DNA from: Sulfidibacter corallicola
GTDB taxonomy: Bacteria; Acidobacteriota; Holophagae; Acanthopleuribacterales; Acanthopleuribacteraceae
Direction of reading: 5' to 3'
DNA: 64,000 nt
NCBI RefSeq assembly: GCF_017498545.1
Contig: NZ_CP071793.1
Coordinates: 4,365,001 to 4,429,000 of the forward strand
How positions within the stretch are numbered: position 1 is the first letter of the stretch; the number at the start of each line of letters is the position of its first letter. The position numbers and the translations under genes were made by a program. Below the pieces are notes generated by a model, which saw nothing but the letters and a program-made list of their open reading frames with translations, did not search any database and had not been told where the DNA came from. Below are positions 46,037-58,000 of the stretch, one piece after another.

Positions 46037-49000
46037 ATGTCACACACTGAATCCCCTGAAGATCAAATGATTCGCCTTGTGCGAACCTTGCTGGACGTGT
46101 TCGCCGGGAAACGTCCCCTGCGCGCCATCGAACCTGTCATGAGTGAGCGCGTGATCCACAAGAATTTCTTGATCACGCAGGATGGCCGGAAACGGTTTGA
46201 AGAAAAACAGGGCATCCAAGAGTGGAAGACCTGGGCCATTTTGCTTCGCAAAGCGGTGAAGAATCTGAGCGTCGCGGAGGAAGATCTCTTTGTCCGCGGT
46301 AACCAGGTTTTTGCCGTGTTTCGTTGGGTAGCGGACACCTGGCACCCCAGCATCAAAGGCAACCCCAAACACTCTAATTTTGTCTATGCCAAATACACCA
46401 TCGAGAACGGCCAAATCACCGTCACGGAAACCTGTCGCCAAAATTACATCTTTATGTTCGGAACCAACTTTTCCGAGGCCCATCTTGGTCAGGCCTACAA
46501 GGAACTGTTGGGGTTCCCGGCCCAGGATCGACCGCAAACGGTGATTAGCGGGTTCCTGGAAGTCGAGCGACACCGACACCAGGGACCAAGCGGACTGAAG
46601 GCGTTGCTTCAAAAACGGCTGGCTCAATTGCTGGCCGGTTCCAAACGCCCGGTTCAAGCGCTGGAAGAGACGCACCTGTTCCTGGCGTGTTCCCGTGACG
46701 TGCCGGAACTGGGGCTCCGCCACGTTCAAAGGACGGATGTCGGCGAAAGCAGCGTGGCGCACGCCCTCTTGAACGCGGTCAAGGCAGTGGAACCCGGTCA
46801 CGTGCTGCAAGCGATCGTGCTCTCCCTAGAGGTGGCGGCGCCAAACACGATCACGGCCGGTGCCGTGCTGTTGCAGCCGCTGACGACGGCTTTGGCGGAA
46901 GATCGCCCGGTGCACGCGATCATCAAAGGACTCGCGATTTCAAAGGCCGACCCAAACAATCGGCAATCGGTACACGCTCAAACGCTCAGCGCCTTGTACG
47001 CCAAAAAGAAGATACCAGCGGAGTCGATTCAAGCCGTTTATGCCTCGGCCGCCGCAGTTCCCGACCCTTTGTCCCGAGCCTACAGGCAGGCCTTCGGGAA
47101 TCAGGCCTCGGCGGTGAAACCACAGACCTATCGGGCCGTGGACGATCCCATGACCACGGGCATGAGCGGTCTACTGCAAGCCGTGCATTCGCTCAAAGGC
47201 CGTTCAAGGGTGGCACTCGACAGCATCTCGCAACAAGGGACGATCGGCCATGTGGTCCTGGACGGTTTCCCAACCGAAAAACCGGATCGCGAACAGGTTG
47301 CCATCATCGGTATGGCGGGTGTCATGCCCGGTTCGGCAGACCCCGAGGCGTTCTGGCGCAATCTTTTCGAAAACAAAGACCTGCTTTCGGACATCAAACA
47401 ACGGCGCTGGGGGGTTGAACCGGGAAGCGAGGAACCCGTTTATGCGGGTCTGTTGGAGGATGTCGCCAAGTTCGACGCCGCGTTTTTCAATCTATCGCCC
47501 AAAGAAGCGGAGCTGATGGACCCGCAGCAACGCCTGATGCTCCAAGTCGTCTGGCAGGCCGTCGAACACAGCGCCAACCCCATCGTCGATTTTGCCAACG
47601 ATCGAACGGCGGTGCTGATCGGCTCATCCAACCAGGACTACAAACAACTCTTCCAAGATGGGAACGGCAAGGTCGAAGCTCTGAACTATACCGGTTTGGA
47701 AACCTCCATGCCGGCGAACCGAATCGCCAGATTGTTGAACAGCTCGGGACCCTGTCAAACCATGAACACGGAGTGCGCGACGACACTGGTCGCCCTGCAC
47801 CATGCCGCCAACCTGATTCGGTCCGGGGAAGTCGATCGCGCCGTGGTCGGCGCCGTGAACGTCCTACTGCATCGCTACGGTTTCGAGGTTCGCGACAAGA
47901 ACGGTCTGCTCGCAAAGGATCAAAGTGCGCTGCCCTTCGACAAGGATTCCAAAGGCTATCTGCGCGGAGAAGGCGCGGGCGCGTTCATTTTGAAACGACT
48001 GGACCTGGCCAAGGCGGATCGAGACCACATCTTGGCAGTCGTCAAAGGTTCAGCCATCAATCAAAGCCAAAACGCACTGTCGCTGACCGCACCCCAGGTG
48101 GCATCTCAGACCAAGGTGATTTTGGACGCCTGGGAAGCGGCGGCGGTCGACCCCGCCACCATCACCTACATTGAAACCCACGCCAACGGCTACGTGGAAG
48201 GCGACGTGGTGGAGGCCAAGGTCCTCAAAAAGGCATTTTCCGAAGCTTTCGCCCGTCGCGGCACGACCCCGTCCGGAACAGCCTGCGCGGTGACCAGCGT
48301 CAAATCGGCAATCGGCCACCTTGAAGCGGCTTCCGGCGTATCGATGCTCTTAAAGGTCATGCTCGCCTTCAAGCACAAGCAAATCTTGGGCATCAAGGGT
48401 TTGCGCACGGTAAACCCCAGGATCGACCTTCGCGACGCGCCGTTTTTCGTCTGCAAAGAAACCCAGCCCTGGGAGAACCTGACGGACGAGCGAGGCCGGC
48501 CCATTCCTCGCCGGGCAGGCGTCAATTCGTTCGGCGTCGGTGGCACCAACGCGCACGTTCTGCTGGAAGAATACCTGGATGAGCCCGTTCAAGAACCGAT
48601 CCGGCAGGGAACGCCGGTCCTGATCACGGTTTCGGCCAAAACCGAAGCGCGTTTGAAGCAAATCGCCGCCAACCTGCACGATCACCTACAATGCGACACA
48701 CCGACCCCAGGGGACCTTCAAAGCCTGGCTTTTACCCTGCACACCGGTCGACAGGCCATGCGGGAGCGTCTGGCGCTGGTGGTCTCGGATGTGGCCGAAC
48801 TGCGCGACGGACTCAAAGCCTTCACCGAAGACCGAGCAGTCGGGTTCCATCGCGGAACGGCTTCCCCAACGCCCGCCAAACTCGATCCGGGCCTGATCGA
48901 AACCGCCTTCGCACAAACGGACCTACCCAAGCTGGCCGCCTGGTGGGTAGACGGGGTGGAACTCGATTGGGCCCCCCTTTACGACGGCGTGCCGGTGCGC

Positions 49001-52000
49001 AAACTGGCACTGCCCACCTACCCGTTTGCGGGAAAGTCCTATTGGCTGCCCCACCAGGCCCAACCACCTGTTCATGAGAATCAGGCCGTGGCGTTCTACA
49101 GTTTTTGGGCTGGAGAAAGCGGTGCCGATTATCAAGAGGAATACCTGACCTTCTGCCCCTTTCCCGAAAAAATTCCCGGCTTTTCCCTGACGCGCATCTT
49201 CTTAAATCCTGCCAAGTATCAAAAGGAAATGAACTTCGTTCGGGAAAAACAGATCGAGATGCGCCGGGTCCTGTTTTACAAAGAGGATTACCAGCGGATT
49301 CAAACCATTCTCGATTTTGGTTGCGGTCACGGCACCGACGTGATCCAGTTCGCCAAACGCTACCCGCACGTGCGAACCCACGGCTTCACGATCACCAAGG
49401 ATCAAGCCGAGTTGGGCAACAAACGCATTGCCGAACACAACCTGGGATCGCGCGCCAAAATTTTCCATAAAAACAGTGCCGAAGACCGCTTTCCCGACAT
49501 GTACGACCTGATCATCGGCATTGAAGTCAGTTTTCACATTCGCAATAAAGACGGTTTGTTCGGCAATATTTCTTCTTCGCTCAAGCCGGGCGGCCGAGTC
49601 CTGCTGATGGATTTTTTGGCGAATTTGCGTGGCGCGATTGTCGACCCAAATGTGGAGATCAGCATTCCGACTCAGGCGGAATGGGTGGAACTCCTGTCGC
49701 GACACGGTTTGATCATCGACGAACTGATCGATGTTTCGCCGGAAGTGGCCAACTTTCTTTACGATCCAGAGTTCGAGCAACACATCCAAGGCTTCCCCAA
49801 GGTCGTTAGGGACACCTACACCAATTACGTGCACCAATCTCACGCGCTCAATAAGAACTGGATCAGCTATTGCCTGATCAAACTAGAGAAAAACGATGCG
49901 CTCAGCATGCAGGAATGCGTGGATCGGAACCGTAGGAAGCTGGCCGAACCTATTCCCTACGCCCATGCCCTGCAGGAGATGCTGCACCCCGGTTCCATGA
50001 AGAAGAGTGCGCCGGTCGCCAAGCCGGTTCCCATCGAGCCGCAAGCGCAGAAGACCGGCAACACCTACGCAAACGTGGCAGAGGTCAAAGCGGCGCTGCA
50101 AACCATGTTCATGCAGGTTCTGAAATTTGATCGGGAAGCGCTGGAGGCCGCCGCGACCTTTGCGGAGTTAGGCGTGACCTCGATCACCGCCGTCGAATTG
50201 CTGGAAGAAATCAACCGGGAATTCGACCTCAACTTGCCGACGAGCATCGTCTTTGAATTCAACACATTCGACGCCATGGCCCCCGCCATTCTGGCCGCCG
50301 CACCCAAGCAGTCAGAAAGACCGCCCCCACCCAAAGCGGAGGTCCCGCGAACCCATGACGAGATTGCGGTCATCGGCCTGGCTTGCCGATGTGCGGGCGC
50401 TCAGGATCAAGACCAATTTTGGGATCTGATCCGTCATGGCAAGGACTGCATTCAAGACATGACCAACCCCGACTGGCTCGCCTACTTCGAGGCCCATTCC
50501 CAGAAACCGGTGCCCCGCCGCTACGGTCGCATGGACGGGTTGGCGTACTTCGATCCGCTGTTTTTCAATATGTCGCCCCTTGAGGCGGCCACCATCGATC
50601 CGGCCCACCGACTTGTTTTGGAAGAAAGTTACAAAGCCCTGGAGGACGCGGGTTATGCACCAAGCGGCCTGGACAGCAGCAGGGTAGGAACCTTTCTCGG
50701 CTCGATGGGCGGCATGTCCGACGTGCACACCCATTCCCACTTCGCCATGCTTGGTTCGGAAACCAGCATATTGTCCGCGCGGCCAGCTTATTTCCTCAAT
50801 TTAACCGGACCGGCTTTGGCCATCAACACGGCCTGTTCCTCTTCCCTGGTGGCCATGGATTTGGCCTGTCGGCATTTGAAACACGGCGACATCGACATGG
50901 CGCTTGCCGGTGGCGTGACGATTTACAACACGCCGGAAATCTTCGTGCGCATGAACCACGCGGGCATGCTCTCGCCCACCGGCGAATGCAGGCCCTTCGA
51001 TAAGCGGGCCAACGGCGTGGTGGTCGGGGACGGAATCGGCATCGTGATCCTCAAAAGGTTGCAGGACGCCGAACGCGACGGCGACCGCATCTACGGGGTA
51101 ATCCGTGGCAGCGGCGTGAACCAGGACGGCCAGACCACCGGTATCACCGTTCCCAGTTTCCTATCGCAAAGTCAGCTAGAGGAAACCGTCTACACCAAAC
51201 ACCAGATTCCGGTCGAGGACATTCAGTACATCGAAACCCACGGCACCGCCACCGTGCTGGGCGATCCCATCGAGATTCACGCACTCCAAAACAGTTTTGG
51301 AAAGTTCACGCAGAACAAGAGTTTTTGCGCCATCGGCTCGCTCAAAGGCAATATCGGCCACACCACCGCGGCCTCCGGCGTGTTGAGCGTCATCAAGGTC
51401 TTGTTGAGTTTGAAGCATCGCCGGCTTCCGCCCTCGATTCACTTTTCCGAGGCCAATGAGCACATCGATTTTGAAGCAAGCCCCTTTTATGTGAATACCG
51501 CGCTCAAAGACTGGCCGCTCAATGGGCGCGGCACGCGTCTGGCCGCGGTGAGTTCCTTCGGATTTAGCGGCACCAACGCCCATATGGTGTTGCAGGAACA
51601 CGTGGACAAGCGCGCCGCGCAGCCGAGCGCTCCGGTGGCCCTCACGCTCTCGGCCAAGAGCCAGGAACGCTTGAAGGTTTATGCACAAAACCTCCAGGCC
51701 TTTGTTCAGGAGCAACCCGACCTCGAGCTTTCGGATCTTGCCTACACCCTCCAGGTCGGCAGGGACGCCCTGGAACATCGCATGGGCCTGGTGGCCCACT
51801 CGAAAGACGAACTGGTGAAGGCGTTGCAGGACTTTCTCGACGAGAAACCGGATGCGGTGCATCAGGGTCAGGTCAAGGGAACCGCTTCCTTTCCCGAGGA
51901 TCTGCAACAAACCGTTTCGACTTGGATCGCAAGGCGCGCGTACGACCCCTTGCTCCGTCATTGGGTGAAAGGGCTAAAGATCGATTGGCGCCGACTTTAC

Positions 52001-55000
52001 GGAGAGGAAAAACCGCGACGCATCGCCGCGCCGAGTTATCCCTTCGCCAGGGAAGTCCAGCGTCCCGCGCAGGGCAAAACCAAGCGCGTAAGTGCGGGCC
52101 GACGGCTGCATCCGCTGGTTCATGAGAACACCGCCGTTTTTCAAGAACAGCGCTTCAGTTCCACCTTTACGGGCGACGAGTTTTTCCTCGCGGATCATCA
52201 AGTCCAGGGGCAAAAGACACTCCCTGGTGTGGCCTACCTGGAAATGGCCGTAGCCGCCGCGGCTCTGGCGACCGGAACCTCGGCGCACGCCCAGGGCTTC
52301 CGGTTGAAGAACATCAACTGGCTGAGCCCGTTGACCGTCACGAGTCCTCAACGGGTTCACATCGGCTTGGTTCTAAAGAACCAGGACATTGACTATCAGG
52401 TCTATACCCGGACCGAGCCGGATTCGGAACACCGCGACGTGCATGGTCAGGGTTCGGTCTCCATGTTCGATGTGCCGGCGGAACAGGCTTCGCTGGACCT
52501 GGACGAGTTGCGCGACAACATGAGCCAAGGTCGCCTTTCGACCGAACAAACCTACGCTGCCTTTGAAGCGATCGGCCTGCAATACGGCCCGGGTCACCAG
52601 GGAATCCAGGAAATCCTGCAGGGTCGCCATCAGGTTTTGGCCAGAATCGAGCTGCCTGCCGAGTTACACCCAACCCAGGATGCCTACCTGCTGCATCCCT
52701 GCCTTTTGGATTCCGCGTTGCAAGCGATCATCGCGCTGTTGAACGACGCGGATGTCAGCGCACCACGACTGCCCTTCGCGCTTGAGGAACTGATCGTGAC
52801 GGGCAAGCTGCCGACCAGGCTGTGGGCATGGCTTCGTCCCGCGAAGCGCGCGGGAAATACGACGTTCGACCTGGATCTTTGCGACGAGCAGGGCCGAATT
52901 TGTGTGGCCTTGAAAGGCCTTGCCACCCGATCTCTCGAGGGGTCCGAAACCGGCACGCAACAGCCGAGCACGTTGCTGAACCTGAGCACGGTCTGGAACG
53001 AGGTTTCCCCTCCGACGCGCGAACAGAACGATCAACTGGTGATCATCGGCGGAACGCCGCAGCAAAGAGCTGCCGTCCGCGACGTGTATCCCTGCTCGAC
53101 ATGGCTGGACCTGGATGGTGCGGAAATGATCGAGTCGTTGTCAGAACGCTTACAGGCGCTATCACCGCTGGAGCACTTGGTTTGGATCGCCCCCAACGAT
53201 TCGGGGAACCAGGATCGGAAGCAGGGCGTTTTGTTCATGTTTCGCATCGCCAAAGCTTTGCTCTCTTCAGGCTTTGAGGCCAATCGCTTGAGCTGGACGC
53301 TGATCACCACTCAAACCTGTGCTGTCGGAAAACACGAAACCCCTCGCCCCGCCCACGCGGGCGTTCACGGACTGGCCGGTTCAATGGCCAAAGAGGTTCC
53401 CCACTGGCGCGTGCGCGTGTTGGATATGCAGGCAGACGCAGACTGGCCTGTCCGAGAGATGTTCTGTCTGGAGCGCGACGACGTGCTGGTGTACCGCAAC
53501 GGCAGATGGTTCCAACGAGCCCTGGCGCCGCTGCGACTCCCTGCGGTGGACCACCCACCTTACAAATATCGCGGAGTTTACGTGGTGATCGGCGGCGCGG
53601 GCGGTCTCGGCGAGGCTTGGAGCCACTGGGTCATCGAAAAATACAAGGCCCGCGTGTTCTGGATCGGGCGCAGGCAAAAAGACGACGCCATTCAGGCCAA
53701 AATCGATCGTCTGGCCCAGCTCGGTCCGGCACCGACCTACCTCCAGGCCGATGCGGCCGATCGGGCTTCGCTCGAAACCGCCTACCAGGCCATCAAGCAG
53801 GAACACCCCCGAATCCACGGCGTGATTCACTCCGCAATCGTCTTGCAGGACGCCAGCCTTGCCAAGATGGATGAGACGCGCTTTCAAGCCGGGCTCTCGG
53901 CCAAAGTGGATGTGAGCCTTTGTCTGGCAGAGGTATTCAAAGGGGAAGCGCTGGATTTCGTTTTATTTTTCTCGTCCCTGCAATCCTTTCTTAAAATGCC
54001 GGGCCAAAGTAACTACGCCGCGGGCTGCACCTTCAAGGACGCCTTCGCCGAATATTTGTCTCGTCAGTGGACCTGTCGGGTCAAGGTCATGAATTGGGGC
54101 TATTGGGGCAACGTCGGCGTCGTGGCCGACGCGACCCATCGCGACCGGATGGCACGCGCCGGAATCGGTTCGATCGAACCGGAAGAAGGCATGGCCGCGG
54201 TGGAGGCGCTGCTGGGTTCACCTTTGGATCAAATGGCTTTGGTCAAGACCCTCAAACCAAAGCCGTTCGAGATCATGACCGCTCGGGAATCGACCGAAAT
54301 TCTTCCAGCGACCACGGCTTCGGCGATGGGTGCGATGGCGGGTCCCCCAAGCGAGATCGCGATCCCGACGGACCGACCGCAGGAAGAAGTCGAGGCTTTG
54401 GTCCTAAAAATCCTGGCCGCGACCCTGCCGCTGGTGAACACGCCCATTCCCGCCTACTCGCGCTGGCTCGAAGCGTCCCGCCTCATGATCGAAGACACGC
54501 CCGCGACCGCGCTCGACGCCCTGTGGACCCAGTGGGAACAGTCGAAACAAGGTTGGCGCGAGCACATGAATGAATGGTTGCTTCTGCTCGAGCCCTGTCT
54601 GCGCCACCTGCCGGAAATCCTGGGCGGCGAAATCAAGGCGACCGATATCCTGTTCCCGAACGCGTCCTTGGCGTTGGTGGAAGGGATCTACCACGGCAAC
54701 CCCGTCGCCGATTACTACAACGCGGTGCTGACGGACAGGGTCCTCAACTACCTTCAGGTTCGGCTCAGCTGCGATCCCGACGCAAACATCCGGTTGTTTG
54801 AAATTGGCGCGGGAACCGGAGGCACCACCAGCGGGCTCCTGGCGCGACTGGCTCCCTTTCAAAAGCACATCGCCGAATATCGCTACACCGACCTATCCCA
54901 GGCGTTTTTACTGCATGCCCAGAAAACCTTTGATGCGCCCTACCTCGCTACCCAGATTTTCGATGTGGAGAAGCCGCTTGCCGCACAGCAGATCGACGTC

Positions 55001-58000
55001 GGCGCCTACGATCTGGTGATCGCGTCCAACGTCTTGCATGCCACGGCCAACATGCGCAACACCTTGCGGAACGCCAAAGCGCTGCTGCGCCGCAACGGGT
55101 TGTTGCTCTTGAATGAAATGACGGTCAATACGCCGCTTCACCACCTGACCTTCGGGCTCTTAAAAGGTTGGTGGCTGTATGAGGATGCCGAGCTGCGCCT
55201 GCCAGGCTGTCCCGGCCTGTCTCCGCAGACCTGGGCTCGGATTCTGAAAGAGGAAGGCTTTCGCTCGGTTCGGTTCCCAGCCGAAAGCGCGCACTACATC
55301 GGCCAGCAAATCATCGTCGCGGAGAGCGACGGGTTCATCCGTCAGGCGCGCGAGGTCGCCCCGATCGAGACCAAGCCTCAAACATCGCCACCGCCCAAGC
55401 AGGCTTCGGGAGATCGATCCCTGGAAGCCCTGCGGGAAGAAAGTACGACCTGGATCAAAAAGCTGGTCGCCGAGACCCTCAACCTCGCGAGTCACCGGAT
55501 CGATGCCGCCCGTCCCCTGGAAGACTACGGCATCGATTCAATCCTGGTAGTCCAGCTTACGGAGCTGATGCGTCGGCATTTCGACCACATCTCCAGCACC
55601 TTGTTTTTCGAGGTGCAGACCATCGACGCACTGGTCGACCACCTGATCGACACCCAACGAGAAGCTTTGGAAAAGCGGCTCGGTGTTGCATCTCCCAAAC
55701 CCATCCAGTCCGCACAGCCGCGAATCGGCAAAGCACAGTCAGAGCAGCCACGGATCGTCGAAGCCCCGTCGGAGCCGCCGCAAGGCGATCGAACACGCGA
55801 CGTGGCGGTGATCGGCCTGAGCGGTCGCTATCCTCAGGCCGAGGATCTCCACCAGTTTTGGCAAAACCTGAAGTCCGGCAAGAACTGCATTACCGAAATC
55901 CCGGCGGATCGCTGGGACTGGAGATCCTGGTTCGACGAACAACGCGGCAAACCAGGCTTCAGCTACACTCGCTGGGGCGGATTCATCGACGGGGTCGATC
56001 GTTTCGATCCCCTGTTCTTCCACATCTCCCCGCGCGACGCCGAGCAAATGGACCCCCAAGAACGGTTGTTCCTGGAGGTCGCTCATTCGAGCATCGAGGA
56101 CGCCGGCTACACGGCCCGCAATCTTTCGGAAACGCGCAGGGTCGGTGTGTTTGTCGGTGTGATGAACAGTGCCTACGGCTTTAATCCCAACTACGCTTCG
56201 ATTGCCAACCGGGTGTCGTACACGCTGGATTTTCAAGGTCCCAGCTTGGCCGTCGACACGGCCTGCTCTTCGTCCCTGACAGCGATTCATTTGGCGCTGG
56301 AAAGCTTATATGCAGGCACCTGCGATTGCGCCATCGCCGGGGGCGTCAACCTGATCCTGCATCCCGGCCATTATTTAAGCCTGAGCGCCCTGACCATGCT
56401 TTCCTCGTCCGATCAATGCAAATCGTTCGGTGCCGCTGCGGACGGGTTTGTCGATGGCGAGGGGGTGGGTGCGCTGGTGCTCAAATCGCTGGACAAGGCC
56501 CTTGCCGACGGAGACCAGATCTACGGCGTGCTCAAGGCGAGCATGTTGAACAGCGGCGGGAAAACCAATGGTTACACCGTGCCCAACCCCAAGGCTCAAG
56601 CCGACTTGATCTTCGGCGCGCTGCAACGGGCCGAAATCCCCGCCCGTACCATCGGGTACATTGAAGCCCACGGCACGGGTACCGCGTTGGGCGATCCCAT
56701 CGAAATCACCGGACTGACCCAAGCCTTTAGCCGCGACGACGCGCAACGCGGTCACCGACGCACCGCGACCTGCGCCATCGGCTCCGTGAAATCAAACATC
56801 GGTCACACCGAAAGCGCCGCGGGCATTGCCGGACTGACCAAAGTGTTGCTGCAACTCAAACACGGCCAACTCGTGCCCTCGCTGCACGCCCGGACGCCGA
56901 ATCCCAACATCGATTTCGCCAATACCCCGTTCAGGGTGCAACAAGAACCGGCGGCATGGCAGCGACCGGTGATCGGAGGCCGGATCGTCCCGCGCAGGGC
57001 GGGGCTTTCTTCCTTCGGCGCCGGCGGCGCCAACGCCCACCTGATCATCGAGGAATACCAAACGGAGACGGTCGCCGCCCCGCCCGAAAACACGAAGGTC
57101 TTGATCGTGCTCTCGGCCAAATCGGAGGACCGTCTCAAAGCGATCGTCAAAAACCTGCACGATCACCTCACTGATCCGAATCGCTTTGGGGGTCCGCAAG
57201 CGCTTCAGAACCTTGCCTTTACGCTGCAAGTCGGTCGCGAAGCCATGGAACACCGCATGGGTCTCATCGTCTCCTCGGCCCAGGAACTCATCGACCGATT
57301 GGCGCAATTCCAGGCTGGCGACGACTCTATCGAGGATTGCTATCGAGGTCATGGCGACGCGGACAGTTTGGCCGCTTATTCAAACGACGATGCGTTGCAG
57401 GAAGCCGTGGCCAAGTGGATCGAACGGAAAAAATACGGAAAACTCCTGGCGTTTTGGGTCAAGGGATTTGCGATCGATTGGGAACGGCTCTATGGGGACG
57501 CCAAGCCGCGGCGCATCAGCCTGCCGACCTATCCGTTTCTCAAACAACGCTACTGGAAACCCGACCCCCGCAAAACCGAATTGCCAAGGCCACCCGCTTC
57601 AATCGTCCCCTCGAAACAATGGCTCTCCTTCAAGGAGCAGTGGCGCAAGCAGCCGCTTTCCCTGGACGTGGATTGGCATGCGCGGCTGGCACGCTACGCG
57701 GGGAAAGTCGCCTACCTTTTTTATCGCGATGACAACCACAAGCAAGCGTTTTTGGCGTTATTTCAGCAACTCCAACTGATTTCCCAAATGTCGGAAGCGC
57801 CGCGCATCCTAACCCAAAACATCGACGAGCTGGACCTCGAATTATGGGTGGACACACCCGCGGTGGTTCTGTGGTTGGGCGCCGGACAGGGTCAAAACGA
57901 TCTGCGCTCGGTCTTCCAACTCAGTCAAGGGCTCATGAAGCGGTTCCCAACGGACCCAATCGATCTCTTCTACCTCTACGAATCCGACGCCTCACAACCA

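Noticed and set aside
46520..47280. Functional loading KS or KSQ domain at the PKS2 N-terminus
   Set aside because: No Cys, Gln-replacement motif, HGTGT or NIGH could be found. Only the C-terminal half of the fold is recognisable.
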